From CAYVZZ01 sp964456185 (GTDB lineage Bacteria; Pseudomonadota; Gammaproteobacteria; Pseudomonadales; Alcanivoracaceae): a stretch of DNA of 12,458 bases. The stretch spans positions 1-12,458 of the forward strand of contig CAYVZZ010000064.1 in NCBI GenBank assembly GCA_964456185.1, read 5' to 3'. Every line of letters begins with the position of its first letter. Positions within the stretch are counted from its first letter, which is position 1. A program made the position numbers and the translations under genes. Below are positions 1 to 5,507 of this stretch, one piece after another. Below the pieces are notes generated by a model. The model saw nothing but the letters and a program-made list of their open reading frames with translations. It had not been told where the DNA came from and ran no database searches.

Positions 1-745
1 CCAGCTGTTTTATTTGACGATCATATTGGGACAGCATGGCTTTTCGCCCCTGCCCTATGCTCATATCATCACGCAATATCGCTTCAACTGCAGCGCGAGC
101 CACCCAAAAGAATCGACTCATTTCACCAGGCGCGCAAAGTCGATCCAGCCGATTAAGCGCCCGCAACATGAATTTCAAATTCACCAAGTCATTGTTGCTA
201 CGGATGACGCCCAGCAAACCTATCTGATACATGTGACGCATTCGTCGTAGCAGTGCCTGCTTTTCATCAGCGCTTATTTTTGACAGTACGGCTTCGGGTT
301 TGCGTGGGCTATTTAGGTTCACGCTGAAGAAGTGGCTTTCTGGTACGGCTGATTTACCACAGAGCAGACGCAAGTCATTTAAGCCATCCAAAATCAGCTC
401 GGGCAACTCACGATTTTTTATCTGGATGTATTCGAGATAACGCTCAAGAAGCAGGATGGCATTACCCAAAGCGTTGATTAGTTCATTCGGCTGATCCAGC
501 TTGCCGATATCTTGTACGGCCAATTCCATTTCTTCGGCCATCATGGTGGCCGCGGGTAACTCCAGCATCCGGCAGATGCCGTGCAACTCGTGAAAAATAT
601 TGAGGCAAGCGGTAACTGAGGCCTGGCGCTTTTCAGCATCTTGCTCTTGCTGAAGATTTTCCAGCCGAACACCAGCCATATTGAGCGTATTTTCGAGCTC
701 TTCTCTTAAAAAGGTGAGTGAAACAGCATTGGTAATGGCAACCAT
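1..745 (-). CDS. fimL: FimL-like / ChpA N-terminus-like Hpt-domain protein, 3' end missing
   Basis: An open frame of 248 codons runs from an ATG at 745 off the left edge, so only the N-terminal part is visible. GGGAG lies 5 nt before the ATG. The protein is helical and cytosolic, with no signal peptide or membrane segment. It resembles Pseudomonas FimL and the homologous N-terminus of ChpA/PilL: an Hpt-like helix with HELHG at residues 52-56, then LGNAILLLERYLEY (about 94-107), ELPEL, and VPESHFFSV, which I recognise from the family. FimL acts in type IV pilus and twitching control through the Chp system and cAMP. ChpA is a giant kinase usually encoded beside pilGHIJ. Location next to dnaQ favours FimL, since P. 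aeruginosa fimL also lies near dnaQ. H52 sits where an Hpt phosphoacceptor would be; P. aeruginosa FimL is reported to have glutamine there. A ChpA-type kinase remains possible because the end is not seen. Confidence 0.75.
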   Translation of the reverse strand, partial: MVAITNAVSLTFLREELENTLNMAGVRLENLQQEQDAEKRQASVTACLNIFHELHGICRMLELPAATMMAEEMELAVQDIGKLDQPNELINALGNAILLLERYLEYIQIKNRELPELILDGLNDLRLLCGKSAVPESHFFSVNLNSPRKPEAVLSKISADEKQALLRRMRHMYQIGLLGVIRSNNDLVNLKFMLRALNRLDRLCAPGEMSRFFWVARAAVEAILRDDMSIGQGRKAMLSQYDRQIKQL

Positions 746-798
746 GAAAACTCCCGAGCGCGTAATGTCCGACTTAATCTTCTGATACTTTGCCTAAG

Positions 799-827
799 AA
801 TAAACCCATAAACAACTGATTTGTCAA
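799..827 (-). promoter_or_regulatory. Predicted sigma70-type promoter of the fimL-like gene
   Basis: Reading the minus strand, a perfect -35 TTGACA (827-822) is followed by a 17-nt spacer and a -10 TTTATT (804-799), four of six matches to consensus. A start of transcription near 790 would give a leader of about 45 nt before the ATG at 745. The element fills most of the 98-nt gap after dnaQ. No terminator hairpin is visible there, so read-through from dnaQ may add to this promoter. Confidence 0.6.
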
Positions 828-843
828 GTTTGTGAGCGAAGTC

Positions 844-1521
844 TCATTGCCAAACGGCATCGCCCGGCATGGCTTGTAAGTAATTGTCGTGTTCAGTCAT
901 TTCATCGGCACTTGCCGAGATGACCTTCAGAGGCGCATGGCTGACCTGGCGTCGTGTCTCACTGCCCTGCCCGTCGGTGTTGTTCGATTCCTGAAACAGA
1001 CGAGACTGGCCGCCGGTCATCAGTAGATACACATCGGCTAATAAACGCGCGTCCAAGAGTGCGCCATGCAGCTCGCGGTTGCTGTTATCAACGCCTAACC
1101 GGCGGCATAAGGCGTCGAGGCTGTTTTTTTGCCCTGGGTACATTTTTTTCGCCATCACCAGTGAATCAGTGACGTGCGAAATGGCGCCGATGCGCTCATT
1201 GCGCCCCAATAAGCTGAGCTCGTAATCCAGAAAGCCCACATCAAACGGGGCATTGTGAATAATCACCTCGGCGTCACGCAGGTAGTCGACCACTTGATCC
1301 GCAATGTCGGCAAATAAGGGCTTATCCGCCAGAAAGGCTTGCGTAATGCCGTGCACACGCAATGCACCTTCATCGATATCCCGCTCAGGATTTAAATAAA
1401 TATGCAGGTTGTTGCCTGTTGGACGTCGCTCAATTAGCTCTAAGCAGCCAATCTCCAAAATACGGTGCCCGTCTCGGGTTTCCAAACCGGTTGTTTCGGT
1501 ATCCAGTACAATTTGCCTCAT
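844..1521 (-). CDS. dnaQ: DNA polymerase III epsilon subunit (3'-5' proofreading exonuclease)
   Basis: This 225-residue protein (E. coli epsilon has 243) is the proofreading exonuclease of the replicative polymerase core, acting with the alpha and theta subunits. The DEDDh catalytic set is complete: D7 and E9 in DTETTG (Exo I), D94 in HNAPFDVGF (Exo II), H152 and D157 in HGALLDA (Exo III). Just after the exonuclease domain, QSRLF (172-176) aligns with the E. coli beta-clamp-binding segment (QTSMAF) and is close to the QLSLF clamp-binding consensus. The tail (about 180-225) is variable and ends in VWQ, as expected of the alpha-binding region, where E. coli ends near LWRA. The ATG overlaps the rnhA stop (ATGA), and GAGG lies 10 nt upstream inside rnhA, so translation is probably coupled to rnhA. 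There is an A-rich heptamer at codons 131-133, described separately. Confidence 0.97.
   Translation of the reverse strand: MRQIVLDTETTGLETRDGHRILEIGCLELIERRPTGNNLHIYLNPERDIDEGALRVHGITQAFLADKPLFADIADQVVDYLRDAEVIIHNAPFDVGFLDYELSLLGRNERIGAISHVTDSLVMAKKMYPGQKNSLDALCRRLGVDNSNRELHGALLDARLLADVYLLMTGGQSRLFQESNNTDGQGSETRRQVSHAPLKVISASADEMTEHDNYLQAMPGDAVWQ
1088..1129 (-). promoter_or_regulatory. Possible -1 ribosomal frameshift signal inside dnaQ (speculative)
   Basis: In the dnaQ frame the codons CAA AAA AAC (131-133) contain the slippery heptamer A AAA AAC (1129-1123). Four nt further on is a stem of TCGACGCCT (1118-1110) with AGGCGTTGA (1096-1088), nine pairs including one G-U, around a 13-nt loop. 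A -1 shift would add about 12 residues and end at TGA (1090-1088), giving a form without Exo III. No Shine-Dalgarno-like stimulator at the usual distance is seen. This could be chance from a conserved Q/K-K/R-N peptide. Confidence 0.2.
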
Positions 1522-1958
1522 GCGTGCTGCACCTCATCGACGCCTTTATTGGCCAGTTCGTCGGCCTTTTCATTTCCCGGATGGCCGGCGTGACCTTTCA
1601 CCCAATGCCAGCTCACGTCATGCTGGTTGCTAATGGCTTCAAGCGCCTTCCATAGATCGGCGTTTTTCACGGGTTTGCGGTTGGCTGTTTTCCAGCCGCG
1701 CTTTTTCCAATTGGCCAACCATTCGGTAATGCCTTTGCGCACATATTGTGAATCGGTATAAAGGTCGACCTTACAGGGTTGTTTCAACGCACCTAGCCCC
1801 TCTATCGCTGCCGTTAGCTCCATACGGTTGTTGGTGGTTTCCGGCTCGCCACCAAACAGCTCACGCTGATGATCGCCATAGACCAATAATACGCCCCAGC
1901 CGCCGGGGCCTGGGTTGCCGCGGCAGGCGCCGTCGCTATAAAGAGTGATTTGCTTCAA
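1518..1958 (-). CDS. rnhA: Ribonuclease HI
   Basis: This 146-residue protein (E. coli RNase HI has 155) cleaves the RNA strand of RNA-DNA hybrids, removing R-loops and primer remnants. The active site is complete: D9 in YSDGACRGNPG, E47 in NNRMELTA, D69 in YTDSQYV, H123 in VKGHAGHPGNE and D133 in KADELA. The basic, tryptophan-rich handle (WLANWKKRGWK, about 80-90) that helps bind the hybrid is present. The start is a TTG at 1958 with AAGGA 6 nt upstream; no in-frame ATG or GTG fits the family N-terminus. The gene overlaps the methyltransferase by 23 nt and dnaQ by 4 nt, so the three genes form a tightly packed operon. Confidence 0.96.
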   Translation of the reverse strand: MKQITLYSDGACRGNPGPGGWGVLLVYGDHQRELFGGEPETTNNRMELTAAIEGLGALKQPCKVDLYTDSQYVRKGITEWLANWKKRGWKTANRKPVKNADLWKALEAISNQHDVSWHWVKGHAGHPGNEKADELANKGVDEVQHA

Positions 1959-2685
1959 TGGGTTTCCTTGTTCGCTGCCAGCGCGCAGCCGGCACGGTTA
2001 TCACATTAGGGGGAATATCCGATAATAGCCGTCGTTTGGACATGATGGGATGTAACGGGACGGCTTGCTTTCTAGCCTGTAGTACATAAAAACCACCGAG
2101 ACGCTGCTGTAATTTCAACGTGGTTGAATGCAAGGAACCGGTTACATAGCCTTGCATTTGGCACCCACACACCCCAATCCAGTCGCTAACACGGCCAATG
2201 CGCAGAAATCGCCCCGACCAAGGTGGCATTTTATGGGTATGAAACAGTCGCTGCAGCCCGAGTAAACTCACTGGGTTAAAGCCAACTACTAAAAGAGTGC
2301 CGCCCGGGTTAAGTACCCGAGTAGCTTCATTCAATATGCGATAGGGGTGGTTGTCAAAATCCAGCGTGTGGTGCAACAACACCAAATCAACGCAGTGATT
2401 GGCGATGGGTAAGCTGGCCGGCTCCATGAGCAAATCAGTTTGGCCGTTAACCTCGCCGGTTAATGACCAACGATATGCCATGCCGCATTTATCCAACAAA
2501 TCGACATTAGCCCCTACATCTATTTGCAAGGCGCGGCAGCCAACCAAGCTGCTCAAGAATTCATCAAGCACCTGCTTCTCATTTGCCAACAGCGCCTGCC
2601 CCGCCCGCTTTTGCAACCAATGTGCAAAATCAGCGCGCACATGTTTCGGCTGAGTATTGAACGGTTGTCGTAGGAAAGCTAACAC
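1936..2685 (-). CDS. Class I SAM-dependent methyltransferase, YafS-type
   Basis: This 249-residue cytosolic protein belongs to the YafS-like methyltransferase group typically found between gloB and rnhA in gammaproteobacteria. The SAM motif I is degenerate: LQIDVGANVD (about 53-62) lacks the usual GxGxG. The later core is recognisable: LPIANHCVDLVLLHHTLDF (92-110) corresponds to motif II, then LNEATRVLNPGG (118-129) and GFNPVSLLG (135-143), a hallmark of this group. The substrate is unknown to me. The best start is GTG at 2685; in-frame reading upstream is open to about 2734 but offers no ATG and the ribosome site is weak (GATGG, 10 nt upstream). It is the first gene of the leftward methyltransferase-rnhA-dnaQ operon. 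The broken motif I means that binding of SAM cannot be taken for granted. Confidence 0.8.
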   Translation of the reverse strand: MLAFLRQPFNTQPKHVRADFAHWLQKRAGQALLANEKQVLDEFLSSLVGCRALQIDVGANVDLLDKCGMAYRWSLTGEVNGQTDLLMEPASLPIANHCVDLVLLHHTLDFDNHPYRILNEATRVLNPGGTLLVVGFNPVSLLGLQRLFHTHKMPPWSGRFLRIGRVSDWIGVCGCQMQGYVTGSLHSTTLKLQQRLGGFYVLQARKQAVPLHPIMSKRRLLSDIPPNVITVPAARWQRTRKPIEANHSL

Positions 2686-2744
2686 AGCTAAAGTACCATC
2701 AAAGGATATACAGTCAGTGTAACGAAATCCGCTTTAGAGGCATA
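2686..2744. other. Divergent intergenic region between methyltransferase and gloB
   Basis: These 59 nt separate two divergent operons, so promoters for both directions should lie here or in the flanking 5' coding ends. I find only weak candidates: TATATC on the minus strand (2709-2704) and TATACA on the plus strand (2707-2712), neither with a convincing -35. The gloB ribosome site AGAGG (2736-2740) is clear, 4 nt before its ATG. No operator palindrome stands out. Confidence 0.3.
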
Positions 2745-3518
2745 ATGATTCAGCTCACACCCATTAAGGCATTTAACGATAATTATATTTGGGCGATGTC
2801 CAATGGCCAGCATTGCGCCGTTGTCGACCCTGGCCAAGCACAGCCCGTGCTGGATTTTCTGGCCGAACAGCAGCTCATCTTATCCGCCATCTTGATCACA
2901 CACCACCATGCCGATCACACCGGTGGCATTAGTGCGATTACAGCTCAGCATGCCGTTCCTGTGTATGGCCCTGCCAATGAAGCCATCCCCGGCAGGACGC
3001 ATGCCATGCATGAAGGTGACCAGGTCCATATAGAGTCGCTAGACGTTACGTTACAGGTTACAGAGGTGCCAGGTCACACGGCAGGCCATATTGCTTATTA
3101 CAGCGACGCCGGTAATCTAAGTGCGCTGTTCCCGGGTGATACGCTGTTTAGTGGTGGCTGTGGCAGGCTTTTTGAAGGCACACCGCAACAGATGTTGGCG
3201 TCGCTGGATAAATTAGCCGCGCTGCCCGATAACCTGCAATTGTGCTGCGCACATGAATACACGTTAGCCAATCTAGCGTTTTCACAAGCCGTGTTACCAG
3301 CGGATGAGGCCATTGCAAATCATTTAACCTGGGCACAAGCGCAACGCCGACATAACCATCCTACCCTGCCGACACGACTCGGCACAGAAAAACGTTTTAA
3401 CCTTTTTTTACGAAGTGATGATTTGGCGCTGCAAGAAGCGCTTAGCAGCAGAACACCTGAGCCGACAACGCGATGCGACTATTTTGCCGCACTGCGTGCT
3501 TGGAAAGACACGTTTTGA
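2745..3518 (+). CDS. gloB: Hydroxyacylglutathione hydrolase (glyoxalase II)
   Basis: This 257-residue cytosolic metallo-beta-lactamase-fold enzyme hydrolyses S-D-lactoylglutathione to D-lactate and glutathione, the second step of methylglyoxal detoxification. The metal-binding motif THHHADH supplies H53, H55, D57 and H58; H111 (VPGHTAGH), D132 (FPGDTLF) and H170 (CAHEYT) complete the binuclear site. The C-terminal domain with LPTRLGTEKRFNLFLR (208-223) is typical of glyoxalase II and contributes glutathione-binding residues. Length matches the family (E. coli GloB has 251). The start ATG has AGAGG 4 nt upstream and gives the standard N-terminus MIQLTPIKAFNDNYIW. The gene diverges from the methyltransferase and lies 73 nt before mltD in the same direction. 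Confidence 0.96.
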   Translation: MIQLTPIKAFNDNYIWAMSNGQHCAVVDPGQAQPVLDFLAEQQLILSAILITHHHADHTGGISAITAQHAVPVYGPANEAIPGRTHAMHEGDQVHIESLDVTLQVTEVPGHTAGHIAYYSDAGNLSALFPGDTLFSGGCGRLFEGTPQQMLASLDKLAALPDNLQLCCAHEYTLANLAFSQAVLPADEAIANHLTWAQAQRRHNHPTLPTRLGTEKRFNLFLRSDDLALQEALSSRTPEPTTRCDYFAALRAWKDTF

Positions 3519-3591
3519 CACCTTCCAAACTTTGCAGTCCCCCCGTCTTTTGTTGCACTATACGGCCTTCAAGAAATCGCCGGTATTATTA

Positions 3592-5502
3592 ATGAAGCCT
3601 CTTGTCCTACTCGTCATTGTCGCCAACATATTGTTATTGCAGGGCTGTAGCCTGTTGCAACCTGATGTCGATCAGCTCGACGCGATGATTCCGGCCACCG
3701 AAGAGCCCGCCGAAGGCGCAAACGTACCGGGTGAAGACTTGCCCGACGTAGAACCGCAACCGCAAACACCTACTGAGGTAAGTCTTTGGCAGCGCATTCG
3801 TGATGGCTTTGCTCTGCCCAACATCGACAACAAACGCATTGATGCCGAGCGTCAACGCTATGTCGACAACCCCGATTATGTTGATGTGCTGGGCAAGCGC
3901 GCACGTCGTTACCTCTATTACATTACTCAGCAAGCCGAAAAGCGCCACATTCCTCTGGAATTTACGTTATTACCTATCGTCGAAAGTGCATTTGATCCCT
4001 TTGCCTATTCGAGTGGCCATGCCTCGGGTCCATGGCAATTTATCCCGTCTACCGCGCGGTATTTTAATCTAAAGCTCAACTGGTGGTATGACGGCAGGCG
4101 CGACATCCTGGCATCGACCAATGCGGCCTTGACGTACTTGCAGCGTCTTGCCAACCGTTTTGACGGCGATTGGTTATTGGCCCTGGCCTCTTATAATGCG
4201 GGTGGTGGAACGGTATCCCGTGCCATCAAACGCAATAAACGTCGTGGCCTACCAACGGATTTTTGGCATTTGGATTTACCGCGTGAAACGACTCAATACG
4301 TACCTCGCCTTTTGGCTGTCGCGCAGGTTATCGCGCACCCCGAAAAATACGGCATCACCCTGCCCCCCATCGCCAACAAGCCTTACTTCAAGGTGGTGAA
4401 GACTCAGGGACAGATGGATTTATCCTTAGCCGCCGAAATGGCCGGTATTTCAATTAAAGAACTTTCCCTGTTAAACCCGGGCTACAACCGCTGGGCAACG
4501 CCACCGAACGGCCCCAACCGACTACTGATTCCGGTGAATCACGTTAAGCAGTTTAAGGTGGCACTTAACAAACTGCCTGCCGACAAACGCATTACTTGGC
4601 AGCGCTATATCATTCAGCCTGGCGACAGCCTAATTGCCATCAGCAAGCATACTGGCGTACCAGTTAACACCATCCGCCGTATTAACAAATTGGATAACAG
4701 CCGCATTATCGCCGGTCATACCCTGCTGGTGCCGGGTGGATTAGACGGCAAAGACGACTATGCCAGCTCATTGGCAAAAACCTTGCGTGCCCATGACCAG
4801 CCAAGCGGTGGCCGTTTAACACAGTATACGGTGCATTCAGGCGATTCACTCTGGCTTATTGCCCAGCGTTTTGGTGTATCACTGCATGATTTGCTCGCAT
4901 GGAATGGTTTGTCTAAGCGCAGTGTGCTGCATCCGGGGCAATCACTTCGGCTATATAATGCTGCCAGCTACCAAAAGGCCAAGCCGCGCCATTACACAAT
5001 CGAATCAGGTGATTCCCTTTGGTCCATTGCCCAGCGCTATGACGTAGACGTCAAACAGCTGATGGCGTGGAATAACCTAAGTAAAAACAGCCTGCTGCAC
5101 CCTGGCCAAACACTACGGTTTTATACACAAGGCGATTACACTCAACAGGCCAGCAAACCCGCTAAAATTGTCGGTTCACATTACACCGTGAAATCGGGCG
5201 ATTCATTATGGAGCATTGCTCAACGTCACAACATGACGGTAGATCACTTGGTGGCGATAAACGGACTTAATGAAAATAGCATTTTGCAGCCTGGTCAGAT
5301 TCTACTGACACAAAAAGCATCAGCTTCGAGTAATGATAAAAAAACCGTACAGTATTCGGTGCAAAAAGGTGATTCACTCTATGCCATTGCCAGCCTTTTT
5401 ATTGTCTGTGTCTCGGCGCTGCAAAGCTGGAATAATATCGACTCTAACAACACCATTTACCCTGGCCAGGCATTGACGCTGCATCTTGATGCCGGAACCT
5501 AA
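3592..5502 (+). CDS. mltD: Membrane-bound lytic murein transglycosylase D with five LysM repeats
   Basis: This enzyme cuts the glycan of peptidoglycan, leaving 1,6-anhydromuramoyl ends. The frame is open back to 3415 inside gloB, but the ATG at 3592 is preferred because it places a lipoprotein signal exactly at the N-terminus: a hydrophobic stretch then LLQGC with lipid-anchor C19. Serine at +2 suggests the outer membrane. The mature protein has an acidic proline-rich linker (about 30-62), a family 1 transglycosylase domain (about 100-250) with catalytic E131 in LPIVESAFDP and the later SYNAGGG motif (200-206), a linker (about 265-335), then LysM repeats near 337-382, 410-456, 467-512, 530-574 and 586-631. 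At 636 residues it is longer than E. coli MltD (452). The ribosome site is weak and no clear promoter is seen in the 73-nt gap after gloB. It ends 5 nt before yejA, suggesting co-transcription. Confidence 0.93.
   Translation: MKPLVLLVIVANILLLQGCSLLQPDVDQLDAMIPATEEPAEGANVPGEDLPDVEPQPQTPTEVSLWQRIRDGFALPNIDNKRIDAERQRYVDNPDYVDVLGKRARRYLYYITQQAEKRHIPLEFTLLPIVESAFDPFAYSSGHASGPWQFIPSTARYFNLKLNWWYDGRRDILASTNAALTYLQRLANRFDGDWLLALASYNAGGGTVSRAIKRNKRRGLPTDFWHLDLPRETTQYVPRLLAVAQVIAHPEKYGITLPPIANKPYFKVVKTQGQMDLSLAAEMAGISIKELSLLNPGYNRWATPPNGPNRLLIPVNHVKQFKVALNKLPADKRITWQRYIIQPGDSLIAISKHTGVPVNTIRRINKLDNSRIIAGHTLLVPGGLDGKDDYASSLAKTLRAHDQPSGGRLTQYTVHSGDSLWLIAQRFGVSLHDLLAWNGLSKRSVLHPGQSLRLYNAASYQKAKPRHYTIESGDSLWSIAQRYDVDVKQLMAWNNLSKNSLLHPGQTLRFYTQGDYTQQASKPAKIVGSHYTVKSGDSLWSIAQRHNMTVDHLVAINGLNENSILQPGQILLTQKASASSNDKKTVQYSVQKGDSLYAIASLFIVCVSALQSWNNIDSNNTIYPGQALTLHLDAGT
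4600..5484 (+). repeat. Five LysM-coding repeats within mltD
   Basis: Five related segments of about 46 codons lie at roughly 4600-4737, 4819-4959, 4990-5127, 5179-5313 and 5347-5484. Each has the pattern Y-x-V/I-x-x-GDSL...IA...(W/I)N-x-(L/I)...PGQ-x-L. The middle three are closest to one another (SGDSLW.IAQR), suggesting recent duplication. The first and last diverge; the fifth has LFIVCV where the others have RF/RY/RH plus a polar residue. LysM domains bind N-acetylglucosamine in peptidoglycan. Confidence 0.9.
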
Positions 5503-5507
5503 ATTGA

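Noticed and set aside
14..250. Plus-strand open frame at the left end
   Set aside because: It lies antisense to the fimL-like frame, has no ribosome site or recognisable content, and is explained as a shadow.
1143..1149. Second A-run (coding strand) in dnaQ as another frameshift site
   Set aside because: The codons GCG AAA AAA ATG do not place a slippery heptamer in the required phase.
3501..3528. Inverted repeat TTGGAA...TTCCAA at the end of gloB as a terminator
   Set aside because: Only six pairs, a long loop and no T-run.
3515..3564. TTGACA at 3515 with TATACG at 3559 as an mltD promoter
   Set aside because: Their spacing of 38 nt is far too large, and no element of suitable spacing pairs with either.
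3415..3591. Upstream in-frame extension of mltD, overlapping gloB by about 100 nt
   Set aside because: It would bury the lipoprotein signal 59 residues inside the protein. The ATG at 3592 puts the lipobox cysteine at residue 19, as expected.
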